A stretch of 64,000 bases of DNA, taken from NCBI GenBank assembly GCA_949948745.1, contig CATLHA010000006.1, positions 1 to 64,000 of the forward strand, given 5' to 3'. The position numbers and the translations under genes are program-made. Each line of letters opens with the position of its first letter. Within the stretch, counting starts at the first letter, position 1. Below the pieces are notes generated by a model. It searched no databases. It saw only the letters and a program-made list of their open reading frames with translations, and was not told the DNA's origin. The stretch is from an uncultured Caryophanales bacterium. Its GTDB lineage: Bacteria > Bacillota_I > Bacilli_A > RF39 > UBA660. Positions 18,574 to 31,055 of the stretch are shown piece after piece.

Positions 18574-20667
18574 ATGAATATAGATAACTTAAATGAACAA
18601 CAAAAGGAAGCAGTGGTATCAACAGAGGGACCTCTACTTATTTTAGCAGGAGCAGGAAGTGGAAAAACTAAAGTATTAACAACTAGAATTGCTTATTTAA
18701 TTGAGGAAAAAAAGGTGAATCCTTTTCATATTTTAGCGATAACATTTACAAATAAAGCTGCCAAGGAGATGCAGTCTAGATTAATTAAATTAATAGGGGA
18801 TGTGGCAAATGGAATTCAAGTATCTACATTCCATTCTTTTGGATTAAAAATCTTAAGAGAGAATTACGAGTTATTAGGATATGATCGTAATTTTGTAATT
18901 ATGGATAGTGATGATTCCTTAACTGTCATTAAAAGAATTTTAAAAAGTATGGATTTGGATCCAAAACAATATAATCCAACTGCCATAAAAAATAAAATTA
19001 GTGGTTGTAAAAATGAACTTATGACCCCAGAAATGTATGAAAGATATGCAACTACTGAGTTTGAAAAAATTGTGTTACAGGTTTTTGAGGCATATGAAAG
19101 AAAATTACGTGAAAATAATTCTATTGATTTTGATGATTTACTAATATTACCAATTCGTTTATTTCAAAAATATCCATATATACTAGAAAAGTATCAAGAT
19201 CGTTTTCGTTATGTTTTAATCGATGAGTATCAAGATACAAATGAAGCACAATATATTTTAACTAAGATGTTAAGTGCGAAGTATAGGAATATTTGTGTGG
19301 TTGGTGATGAAAATCAAAGTATTTATGCATTCCGTGGAGCAAATTACAGGAATATTTTAAATTTTGAGAAGGATTATAAAGAAACAAAGACAATTAAACT
19401 AGAGCAAAATTATCGTTCTACACAAAATATTTTGAATGCAGCAAATCAGGTCATTCGAAATAATCAAAGTAGAAAAGATAAAAATCTTTGGAGTAATCAG
19501 GGGGACGGAGAAAAAATCACTTATTATCGTTCTTATGATGAAAAAGATGAATCTCACTTTGTTGCATCAAGTATAAAAAAACTTCTTGATCAAGGAGTAG
19601 AGGCTGATGAAGTAGCTGTTTTATATCGTACCAATGCTCAATCACGTACTTTAGAAGAAGAAATGTTAAAAGAAAATATTCCTTATCGTGTTGTTGGAAG
19701 TTTTTACTTTTATTCTAGAAAAGAAATTAAAGATTTAATGGCATACCTAAGATTAATTCACAATGAAAAGGATAATGTTTCTTTGCTTAGAGTAATTAAT
19801 ACTCCAAAAAGAGGAATTGGATTAAAGACAATTCAAAATTTATCTACTCTTTCAGAGATTGAGGGAAAAAGTATCTATGAAGTGATTCAATCTGGAAAGG
19901 AATTAGAATTTAAAAAGATTATCGAAGATTTAAAAAGAGTTTCTGAAGATTTAACTTTAACAGAACTTGTAGATAAAATTTTAGATACTACTGGAATGCG
20001 TCGTGAACTAGAGGGAGAAAAAACTTTAGAAGCAGATATTCGATTAGAAAACTTAGAAGAATTTAAATCTATTACAAAAGCATTTGAAGAACGAGATGGA
20101 CTAATTTCTTTAGAGGACTTTTTATTCGAGGTTAGTTTAGTTAGTGATCGTGAAGACTATAAAGATAGTAGTAATAAGGTTAGCCTAATGACAGTTCATT
20201 CTGTTAAAGGTCTAGAATTCAAACAGGTTTTTGTTGTTGGTATGGAAGAAGGTATTTTTCCACATATGAATAGTTTGATGGATAATCAAGAACTTGAGGA
20301 AGAAAGAAGACTTGCTTATGTAGCAATAACACGAGCAAAGGAAAAGTTATATCTAATTAATGCTAGAAGAAGGATGCTTTTTGGAAGGGATCAGATTAAT
20401 CCACCAAGCAGATTCATTTCTGAAATAGAGGATGATTTATTAGAAAAAACACATGTAGAAAAAGAAGAGGTAAAAGTTCCAATACAAAAAGAAGAGAAAT
20501 TCTATTCTGAAGATGTCGAATGGAATGTAGGAGATTATGTTTATCATGATGTGTTTGGTGCTGGAAGAATTGTAGAAGTTTCTAATACACTAGTTAGTAT
20601 TGCATTTAAGAGTCCGCATGGAATTAGGAAATTAATGAAAAATCATAAGAGTTTAAAGAAGGTATAG
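18574..20667 (+). CDS. pcrA: ATP-dependent DNA helicase PcrA/UvrD
   Basis: LAGAGSGKTKVLTTRIAYL, ITFTNKAAKEM, DEYQDTN, VGDENQSIYAFRGA, TVHSVKGLEF, YVAITRAKEKLYL. Confidence 0.97.
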   Translation: MNIDNLNEQQKEAVVSTEGPLLILAGAGSGKTKVLTTRIAYLIEEKKVNPFHILAITFTNKAAKEMQSRLIKLIGDVANGIQVSTFHSFGLKILRENYELLGYDRNFVIMDSDDSLTVIKRILKSMDLDPKQYNPTAIKNKISGCKNELMTPEMYERYATTEFEKIVLQVFEAYERKLRENNSIDFDDLLILPIRLFQKYPYILEKYQDRFRYVLIDEYQDTNEAQYILTKMLSAKYRNICVVGDENQSIYAFRGANYRNILNFEKDYKETKTIKLEQNYRSTQNILNAANQVIRNNQSRKDKNLWSNQGDGEKITYYRSYDEKDESHFVASSIKKLLDQGVEADEVAVLYRTNAQSRTLEEEMLKENIPYRVVGSFYFYSRKEIKDLMAYLRLIHNEKDNVSLLRVINTPKRGIGLKTIQNLSTLSEIEGKSIYEVIQSGKELEFKKIIEDLKRVSEDLTLTELVDKILDTTGMRRELEGEKTLEADIRLENLEEFKSITKAFEERDGLISLEDFLFEVSLVSDREDYKDSSNKVSLMTVHSVKGLEFKQVFVVGMEEGIFPHMNSLMDNQELEEERRLAYVAITRAKEKLYLINARRRMLFGRDQINPPSRFISEIEDDLLEKTHVEKEEVKVPIQKEEKFYSEDVEWNVGDYVYHDVFGAGRIVEVSNTLVSIAFKSPHGIRKLMKNHKSLKKV

Positions 20668-20671
20668 TAGT

Positions 20672-21094
20672 ATGATTAGTTTTGATGAAATAGAAAAACA
20701 GATAGAAAATGGTTTTATTTTCAGATTGAATCAGTTTAACCGTCAAGATTTTTATGGGATTTGTTATAGTGTTCAACTTTTTAAAGATGAAAAGTCTGTT
20801 TTTATTCAAACTTTAGATTCTACATTTGGAGAAAGATTAGGTTCTATTTTTCCAAATACGAAAGATTGTATAGGGTTTCATGCTTTTTATTTTCAATCAA
20901 TGTATGATTCTAATAATAAAACTTTTTCTAGTTCAGTTATGAGAAAAAATTTTGATGATGAAGATTCTGTTTTTGCATCTCTTACGGGAAATTCATCTTC
21001 CTTTATAGGAAGTCTTTTTGAATTAGAAAGAAAAGCAGCAGATTATAGGCATATTCAAAGAGAAAAGTTATTTGAGAAGAGAAAGGCTTGTTAA
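20672..21094 (+). CDS. Hypothetical protein
   Basis: Intact ORF immediately after pcrA. Confidence 0.5.
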   Translation: MISFDEIEKQIENGFIFRLNQFNRQDFYGICYSVQLFKDEKSVFIQTLDSTFGERLGSIFPNTKDCIGFHAFYFQSMYDSNNKTFSSSVMRKNFDDEDSVFASLTGNSSSFIGSLFELERKAADYRHIQREKLFEKRKAC

Positions 21095-21249
21095 AATAGT
21101 AAAATTGTGAGATATTTAGCTTAGTAGTATGAATAAAAAAAGTAAAATAATTAGTTACAAAATTGTAAAATATGAATTTCATATTAGTAAGTTGTGATAA
21201 TTTTATCTTATTTCTTTATATAAATAAATTTTAAATTAAAGGAGATTTT

Positions 21250-22176
21250 ATGGAAAAAGAAAATTTAACATTATTGATTATGGCAGCAGGCATGGGAAGT
21301 CGTTTTGGAGGTCTTAAACAAATTGAACCTTTTGGTCCAAATGGGGAATTTTTAACAGATTATTCTATTCATGATGCGATTGATGCTGGGGTTACGAAAA
21401 TTGTCTTTATTATTAAAGAGGAAAATTTACAAGATTTTAAGGATACGATTGGTAAGAGAATAGAACCATTTATTAAAGTAGAATATGTATTCCAAAAAAT
21501 GGATTTTATACCTGAAGGTGTAGTGATGCCTGAAGATAGGAAAAAACCTTGGGGAACTGCTCATGCTATTTATTGTGCCAAAGATGTTATTCATGAAAAC
21601 TTTATTGTAATTAATGCGGATGACTTCTATGGGAGAGATGCCTATTTTCAAATTGCTGAGTTTTTAAAGAATGTTAAGAAGGAATCCAATAAAGAAAAAT
21701 TTGGAATGGTCGGTTATTATGTAAAAAACACTTTAACAGAGCATGGTTCTGTTAAACGTGGTGTATGTAGAGTAGATGGAGAGAATTTAGACTTATTGAT
21801 TGAAAGTAATATTGAACGAAAAGAAAATGGAGAGATTATTGCTTCTCCATTAGACGGATCAGCTAATTTTGAAGTTTTAGAAAATGAAATGGTCGCTATG
21901 AACTTATTTGGATTCACACCAGCAATATTTTCTTATATTGAAGAAAAAATGGTAGAATTTTTTAAAAATCATAGTGAGTCTTTGGCTACCTGTGAATTTT
22001 TAATTCCAGATGTATTAACAGATATGATTCATGAAAATAGAGCAGATGTTTTAGTAATCCCAACAAGTTCTAAATGGATGGGAGTTACTTATAAAGAGGA
22101 TAAGGATTATGTTGTTTCTAGCCTTGAAAAACTGATTGATGAAGGAGTATATAATAGAGAATTATGGAAAAAATAA
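21250..22176 (+). CDS. Nucleotidyltransferase (NTP_transferase family)
   Basis: LLIMAAGMGSRFGGLKQIEPFGPNGEFLTDYSIHDAIDAG; INADDFYGRDAY. Confidence 0.85.
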   Translation: MEKENLTLLIMAAGMGSRFGGLKQIEPFGPNGEFLTDYSIHDAIDAGVTKIVFIIKEENLQDFKDTIGKRIEPFIKVEYVFQKMDFIPEGVVMPEDRKKPWGTAHAIYCAKDVIHENFIVINADDFYGRDAYFQIAEFLKNVKKESNKEKFGMVGYYVKNTLTEHGSVKRGVCRVDGENLDLLIESNIERKENGEIIASPLDGSANFEVLENEMVAMNLFGFTPAIFSYIEEKMVEFFKNHSESLATCEFLIPDVLTDMIHENRADVLVIPTSSKWMGVTYKEDKDYVVSSLEKLIDEGVYNRELWKK

Positions 22177-22586
22177 AGAAAGTTTTTGTAGTAATTTTAT
22201 TTCTTTTTGTTATCACTGGGTGTAGTTTATTTACAGACACTTGGACTTATGATGATCTTCCTCACGAGTATGCTATTCAAAAGACTGGGGAAACGACGAT
22301 GGTCGTTGGTAAATATATAGATGATTTGTTTGAAATTAAAAACGGAAAAAAGCAAATTGGATTTGAGGCATATGTTACAGAGTTTCAAAGTGGCGAACGT
22401 TATGTAGGGTTTAAATGTGCAAAATCAGCGAATGAAAGTGTAGAGCTTTTCTTTTATATTATCGATACTGAAAAGGAAGACTTATATGGTCCCTATGATA
22501 TGGAATCAACCTATGAAGCAGTAAAATCAAGAATTGTAGATGAGGATTTAGGAGAATGGATTAAGACTTCTACAATTAATGAATAA
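22164..22586 (+). CDS. Putative lipoprotein
   Basis: Signal peptide with lipobox-like FVITGC. Confidence 0.6.
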   Translation: MEKIKKVFVVILFLFVITGCSLFTDTWTYDDLPHEYAIQKTGETTMVVGKYIDDLFEIKNGKKQIGFEAYVTEFQSGERYVGFKCAKSANESVELFFYIIDTEKEDLYGPYDMESTYEAVKSRIVDEDLGEWIKTSTINE

Positions 22587-22600
22587 TTGGAGAAATTATT

Positions 22601-23539
22601 ATGACTAGAATAGATGGATTTATAGATATCAATCAGATGTTAGAAGAAATTGGGGTTGATACTAGTAGTTGGAAAAGTATTATTCAAGATCCCAATGTAC
22701 ATAAAGTAGAACATAGTAATTCTGACAGATCAATTTCTTTTATTTATCAAAGTAAAAAATATTTTTATAAAGGAAATGTTAGGAGTTGGTACAATCCATA
22801 TAATGAACTCATAGTTTCTGAACTAGCTAAAGATTTTGGGATTCCTTGTGTAGATTATGATCTTGCGATTTTAGACACTGTTCCTGGAACAATTTCTTTA
22901 AATTATAAAGAGGATGATAAAAGTTATATTTCAGGGGAAGACATTTTTAAAGAAACCTGGGGAATTGGAACTCGGGATACAGAACAGTTTAATAATTTAG
23001 AAAATATTTGGGATGTTTTAGAGTGTAAATATCAAGATTATCCCAATAAAAGAAGTATAATTCGTTCTTTGATGAGTCAAATTATTTCTATTTACTTTTT
23101 TGATATTCTTACTTATCAATTGGATAGACAATCTTTTAATTGGGAAATTGTAGAGTCAAGTAAGGGGATTTCTGTTGCTCCTTTATTTGATAATGAAAGA
23201 ATTTATCCTGATTCTTCTCGTTTAGTTTCTTTAAGAGTAGATAGTGATGTTGCACCTACTTATTTAGATTCTTGGGATACTTTAGATGATGACTTAGAAA
23301 ATGCGTATCAATCAATTCTTAGATTTTTATTTACCAGTAGTGAAGAGTTTTCTAATCTTATTTTTGATAAATTGTGGATAATAGGAGAAGAAAATTTAAA
23401 TAAAGTATTTGATCGAATTGAGACAAAAACAGGATATCCTATGCCAGAAGAAAAGAAAAAATATTATTTAGATGGATACCAGAAACATCGGAAAAAATTA
23501 GAACAAATATTAAATAACGAAAATATAAAAAGGATATGA
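22601..23539 (+). CDS. HipA/CtkA-like kinase-fold protein with altered catalytic motif
   Basis: YFYKG, NELIVSELAKDFGIPCVDYDLAIL, DILTYQLDRQSFNW, SVAPLFDNERIYP. Confidence 0.6.
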   Translation: MTRIDGFIDINQMLEEIGVDTSSWKSIIQDPNVHKVEHSNSDRSISFIYQSKKYFYKGNVRSWYNPYNELIVSELAKDFGIPCVDYDLAILDTVPGTISLNYKEDDKSYISGEDIFKETWGIGTRDTEQFNNLENIWDVLECKYQDYPNKRSIIRSLMSQIISIYFFDILTYQLDRQSFNWEIVESSKGISVAPLFDNERIYPDSSRLVSLRVDSDVAPTYLDSWDTLDDDLENAYQSILRFLFTSSEEFSNLIFDKLWIIGEENLNKVFDRIETKTGYPMPEEKKKYYLDGYQKHRKKLEQILNNENIKRI

Positions 23540-23543
23540 TATC

Positions 23544-26463
<2,920 letters not shown>

Positions 26464-26467
26464 TAAT

Positions 26468-26980
26468 ATGGATTCCTATAAGATAGCTTTTATTTATGGA
26501 AGAGATGATGAAAAGAATAATTTTGAAGATGGACAAGTTCATTTTTATGGTGAAGTAGAGGAAGGGTTTTTGCATAGTAAAATATTATTAGACTATGCAA
26601 AAGAACATTATCCAGATATGCCAATCTTTCAACAACTAAATCCGAGACATCAACCAGAAGTCATTGCGTACTTTTTGGTGAGAATGGGGCATATTGTATT
26701 TTTTAATACTACAAAATATGATGAAGAGAACATAAACAAATATGGACGTCTTGGATTTTTCATGATGCCAGATGAAATTACTAAAAAGCAAGCATCTGCT
26801 TTAGTTCGTTTTTCAAAGAGTATTGAAGACTTTAATGTTTTTATTACACATCATATTGTAATGCAAGATGGACTTCTTGATTCTATGACTTGTCATAGTC
26901 CTGAAAAGGTAGAACCAAAGGAACTAGTTCGACAATATTTGGATTCCTATGCAACAATTATAGAAGAAAAAGAAAAATGA
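26468..26980 (+). CDS. Hypothetical protein (ATG at 26468; ORF track starts at 26456)
   Basis: Intact ORF between ligA and gatC. Confidence 0.55.
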   Translation: MDSYKIAFIYGRDDEKNNFEDGQVHFYGEVEEGFLHSKILLDYAKEHYPDMPIFQQLNPRHQPEVIAYFLVRMGHIVFFNTTKYDEENINKYGRLGFFMMPDEITKKQASALVRFSKSIEDFNVFITHHIVMQDGLLDSMTCHSPEKVEPKELVRQYLDSYATIIEEKEK

Positions 26981-27063
26981 TAAATTTGTTTCAAAATGTG
27001 ATATAATTATACGTAGTTATTTGTTATAATACTATGTATAATTTTTTTATTCTGGAGGTTATT

Positions 27064-27357
27064 ATGGATAAGTTAACGAAAGAAGAAGTATTGCATGTTG
27101 CACATCTAGCTCGTATTGAAGTTACAGATGATGAAATAGAAACATATCAGATAAACTTAAAGAAGCTTTTATCTGATGTAGAAAAGATTAAAGATATTGA
27201 AGTAGAATCTTCTAGTCTTTTGGTTACTCCTGTAGAACATGAATCTGTTTTAAGGGATGATCAAGATACAAGAGAAGTAGAATTTACAGAGATTAAGAAA
27301 AATGTTCCAGTAACTACTGGTAATTTTGTAGAGGTTCCGGTGATGGTAAATGAATAA
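27064..27357 (+). CDS. gatC: Asp-tRNA(Asn)/Glu-tRNA(Gln) amidotransferase subunit C
   Basis: MDKLTKEEVLHVAHLARIEVTDDEIETYQINLKKLLSDVEKI. Confidence 0.92.
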   Translation: MDKLTKEEVLHVAHLARIEVTDDEIETYQINLKKLLSDVEKIKDIEVESSSLLVTPVEHESVLRDDQDTREVEFTEIKKNVPVTTGNFVEVPVMVNE

Positions 27358-28777
27358 ATATTTAGATTTAAGTATAGAAGAAATTCATGCATTATTAGTT
27401 GATAGGAAGATTACTCCTGTTGATTTAGTAGAAGAATGTTATGTAAGAATAGAAGAAAATAAGGATTTAAATAGTTTTATTACTTTGTGTCGTGAAGAGG
27501 CATTAGAAGAAGCTAAAAAATTAGTGGAACAGGGAGTAGAAGAAGATAATTTATTATGGGGGATTCCTATTGCGATAAAAGATAATATTTCTACAAAAGG
27601 AATTCGAACTACTTGTGCATCAAAGATGTTAGAAAACTATATTCCTATTTACGATGCTACTGTAATTGAAAAAGTAAAAAGTGCTAAAATGATTATCATT
27701 GGAAAGACTAATATGGATGAGTTTGCGATGGGGTCTACTAGTAGAACTAGTTATTTTGGAGCTCCTAAGAATCCTATAGATAAAACTAAGATTACAGGGG
27801 GATCTTCTGGTGGTAGTGCTAGTGCAGTTGCAGGTAATTTAGTTTTCTTTGCTTTAGGTAGTGATACTGGTGGTTCTATTCGTCAGCCTGCTAGTTATAC
27901 TGGAATTGTTGGAATGAAGCCTACGTATGGCAGAATTTCTAGATATGGACTTATTGCATTTGGATCAAGTTTGGATCAAATTGGACCTATGACTAGAAGT
28001 GTTTATGAGAATGCAGTATTATTAAATTCTTTGGTGGGAAAAGATAATAAAGATTTAACTAGTGCAGATAGAGAAACAGAAGATTTTACAAGATATATTG
28101 GTCAGGATATTGCTGGTATGAAGATTGCTATTCCGAATTACTTTGTTAGTGATATTGTATCGCCAGTTATATTAGAAAAACTAAATCGTGTAGTAGATAT
28201 CTTAAAAGAAAATGGTGCAATTGTTGACTATGTTGATATGAAATATCTAGATCAAGCAGTTACCTTATATCAGATTATTGCCATGGGTGAAGCTAGTAGC
28301 AATTTAGCTCGATTTGATGGAGTAAAATTTGGTTATAGAACAAGTAATCCAGAATCAGTTGAAGATATGTATGCTAGAACTAGAAAAGAAGGATTTGGTA
28401 ATGAGGTAAAACGTAGAATTATGGTTGGTAGTTATTTGTTAAGTGGAGATAATGCGAAAACTTATTATGATAAAGCACTCATGATTCGAAATGCAATGAA
28501 AGAAGAATTTGATAAAGTATTTAAGGATTATGATTTTGTATTTGGTCCAACTACTACAACAGTAGCTTATGGATTGGATGAAAATCTTGATGATCCAATA
28601 AAGTCATTTATGGATGACGTATTAGTAATTCCTGTCAATATGGCGGGACTTCCAGGATTAAATATTAAAATGGGAGAAGACAATCGTATGCCAATTGGGC
28701 TTCATATTATTGGAAATCGTTTTGAAGAAGCGAAGATGTATGGTGTTGCTTCTTTCTTAGAAGAGAAATTAAAGTAG
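27350..28777 (+). CDS. gatA: Asp-tRNA(Asn)/Glu-tRNA(Gln) amidotransferase subunit A
   Basis: Amidase signature ITGGSSGGSASAVAGNLVFFALGSDTGGSIRQPA. Confidence 0.97.
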   Translation: MNKYLDLSIEEIHALLVDRKITPVDLVEECYVRIEENKDLNSFITLCREEALEEAKKLVEQGVEEDNLLWGIPIAIKDNISTKGIRTTCASKMLENYIPIYDATVIEKVKSAKMIIIGKTNMDEFAMGSTSRTSYFGAPKNPIDKTKITGGSSGGSASAVAGNLVFFALGSDTGGSIRQPASYTGIVGMKPTYGRISRYGLIAFGSSLDQIGPMTRSVYENAVLLNSLVGKDNKDLTSADRETEDFTRYIGQDIAGMKIAIPNYFVSDIVSPVILEKLNRVVDILKENGAIVDYVDMKYLDQAVTLYQIIAMGEASSNLARFDGVKFGYRTSNPESVEDMYARTRKEGFGNEVKRRIMVGSYLLSGDNAKTYYDKALMIRNAMKEEFDKVFKDYDFVFGPTTTTVAYGLDENLDDPIKSFMDDVLVIPVNMAGLPGLNIKMGEDNRMPIGLHIIGNRFEEAKMYGVASFLEEKLK

Positions 28778-29103
28778 TGATATTTATGTTAAGAAGAGAA
28801 GAAAGTAATAAAATATTAAAATATACAAAGGCTATTTTCTTTGCAAGTGCGCTTTTCTTATTAAATCCACTTTCTGTTTCAGCAAATGAGAATATTTCAA
28901 ATGAACAGGAAACTTTGGATATCAATAAAGAAAATATGGATGACTGTATCGTTCTATGTGGAGCTGTACTTATGATTAGAGGATGGATGTATTTATCTGA
29001 TAGAGAAAAAAAGCAAAAAGAAGAAGAAACTTGTGAACGTATTTCTTCTAAAAAATATGTAAAGAAAATAGAAAAAAACGGAGGTAGTTATGAGCGAATA
29101 TAA
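28777..29103 (+). CDS. Small membrane/secreted protein inserted in gat operon
   Basis: ORF overlapping gatA stop and gatB start; two hydrophobic segments. Confidence 0.6.
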   Translation: MIFMLRREESNKILKYTKAIFFASALFLLNPLSVSANENISNEQETLDINKENMDDCIVLCGAVLMIRGWMYLSDREKKQKEEETCERISSKKYVKKIEKNGGSYERI

Positions 29104-30505
29104 AACAACTGCTGGAGTTGAGGTTCACTGTGAATTAAAAACAAATTCGAAGATGTTTTCAGATTCTATCAACAATTATGGTGGAATGGCTAATGTAAAT
29201 ATTAGTGAAATTGATTTTGCATTACCCGGAATTTTACCTTGTGTGAACGAATATGGAATTCGTTTAGGATTAAAAGCTGCTATGGTTTTAAATTGTACGA
29301 TAAACAAAACTGTTGTTTTTGATAGAAAAAATTATTTTTATCCAGATTTACCAAAAGGGTACCAAATTACTCAAGCTAGAAATCCAATTGGTATCAATGG
29401 ATATGTAGAAATTGAAGTAGATGGGAAAACGAAAAAAATTGGAATTCATGATATTCATATTGAAGAAGATACTTGTAAGAGTTCTCATTATAAAGATACT
29501 TCTTATTTAGATTTTAATCGTAATGGGGTTCCATTAATTGAAATTGTTTCAGAGCCAGACTTAAATTCCGCAGAAGAAACAAGATTATATCTTGAAAAAT
29601 TAAGAGAAATACTTCTTTATGCTAATATTTCAGATTGTAAGATTGAAGAAGGTAGTATGAGATGTGATGTCAATGTTTCTGTGTCTAAAACGGAAGAGCT
29701 TGGAACACGTACAGAGACTAAAAACGTTGGTTCTATTAGTAATGCAGGTACTGTTGTTGAGGTAGAAGCAAAAAGACAAATTGAAGAGTTAGAAAAAGGA
29801 AATAAAATTCAAGAAGAAACAAGAAGATATGATGAAAAAGAAAATAAAACTGTCTTGATGCGTGTCAAGGAAACTGGAAATGATTATCGCTATTTTCCAG
29901 AACCAGATATTCCTTCTTTTGAACTTGATGATGAATTACTTGAAGAAGTACGTCATAGTATTGAAGTGTTACCAGATGATAGAAGAAAAATTTATATAGA
30001 AAAGGGAATTTCTAAAATTAATGCAGATAAATTGATTCAAAACAAACAATTAAGTGATTATTTGCTTGGTTTAGAAGATATTGATTTGGTAATTGCTAGT
30101 AATTTGTTACTTGGGGATATTTCTGCATATTTAAATAAAAAGGAAATCTTATTAAAAGAGACAAGATTAACTCATGATAAATTCAGAGAATTAGTTGAAA
30201 AATTATCAAAACAGGAGATTACAAATAAAGTATTTAAAGATATTCTTGCTGATTTAATGGAAACTGAAAAAAATGTTTCTGAGATTATTTCTTCTAAAGG
30301 AATTGAAACAATTAGTGATGAGAATGCCCTTTTAGAAATTGTGAATAAAATAATTGAAGAAAATGAAGAAAGTGTTCATGATTATAAATCAGGCCATGAT
30401 CGCGCTATTAAATATTTGATGGGTCAGATTATGAAAGAAACAAAAGGAAAAGCAAATCCTGCTTTGGTAAATCAATTGTTGATTTCTAAGTTACAAAATA
30501 GATAA
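29090..30505 (+). CDS. gatB: Asp-tRNA(Asn)/Glu-tRNA(Gln) amidotransferase subunit B
   Basis: TTAGVEVHCELKTNSKMFS, FDRKNYFYPDLPKGYQITQ, RCDVNVSV. Confidence 0.97.
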   Translation: MSEYKTTAGVEVHCELKTNSKMFSDSINNYGGMANVNISEIDFALPGILPCVNEYGIRLGLKAAMVLNCTINKTVVFDRKNYFYPDLPKGYQITQARNPIGINGYVEIEVDGKTKKIGIHDIHIEEDTCKSSHYKDTSYLDFNRNGVPLIEIVSEPDLNSAEETRLYLEKLREILLYANISDCKIEEGSMRCDVNVSVSKTEELGTRTETKNVGSISNAGTVVEVEAKRQIEELEKGNKIQEETRRYDEKENKTVLMRVKETGNDYRYFPEPDIPSFELDDELLEEVRHSIEVLPDDRRKIYIEKGISKINADKLIQNKQLSDYLLGLEDIDLVIASNLLLGDISAYLNKKEILLKETRLTHDKFRELVEKLSKQEITNKVFKDILADLMETEKNVSEIISSKGIETISDENALLEIVNKIIEENEESVHDYKSGHDRAIKYLMGQIMKETKGKANPALVNQLLISKLQNR

Positions 30506-30569
30506 TTCATTTGCGTAAGTAAAAAACTTATTGTATAATTTTACTATAATCAAAGGAGTTGGATGGAAT

Positions 30570-31043
30570 ATGATAAAACTATTAAAAAAGAATAAGTTTA
30601 CAATTATTGTCGTTGTTCTTTTTGTAGGTTGTATGTTTGGTGTTTCTGTTTTAAAAGACTTGTTTTTTCCAAATGAAGGAAAGGCAATTTATGGGGAACG
30701 TTTGGTTGGAAAAGTCGAAGTAAAAAAGGAAACTTATGATCAGTTAAAAGAAAAAGTACAAAGTAATGAAAAAGTCGAAAGTGTTGATGTTAGAGAAAGT
30801 GGTAGACTTATTAATATTACAGTTACTGTTTTGAATGATACCTCATTAGAAGATGCAAAAGCAGTGACTAATGGAATAACCGATTTATTTACAGATAGTC
30901 AAAAAGGATATTATGACTTTCAAGTATTTGTAAAGAAAACAGATGCAAATGAAAATAATTTTCCGATTATTGGATATAAGCATCATAATAATTCTGATTT
31001 TGTTTGGACTCATGATAGAGAAAAAACAGATATTAGTAGTTAG
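30570..31043 (+). CDS. Hypothetical membrane-anchored protein
   Basis: N-terminal TM; ATG at 30570. Confidence 0.6.
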   Translation: MIKLLKKNKFTIIVVVLFVGCMFGVSVLKDLFFPNEGKAIYGERLVGKVEVKKETYDQLKEKVQSNEKVESVDVRESGRLINITVTVLNDTSLEDAKAVTNGITDLFTDSQKGYYDFQVFVKKTDANENNFPIIGYKHHNNSDFVWTHDREKTDISS

Positions 31044-31055
31044 AAGGTGTACTTT

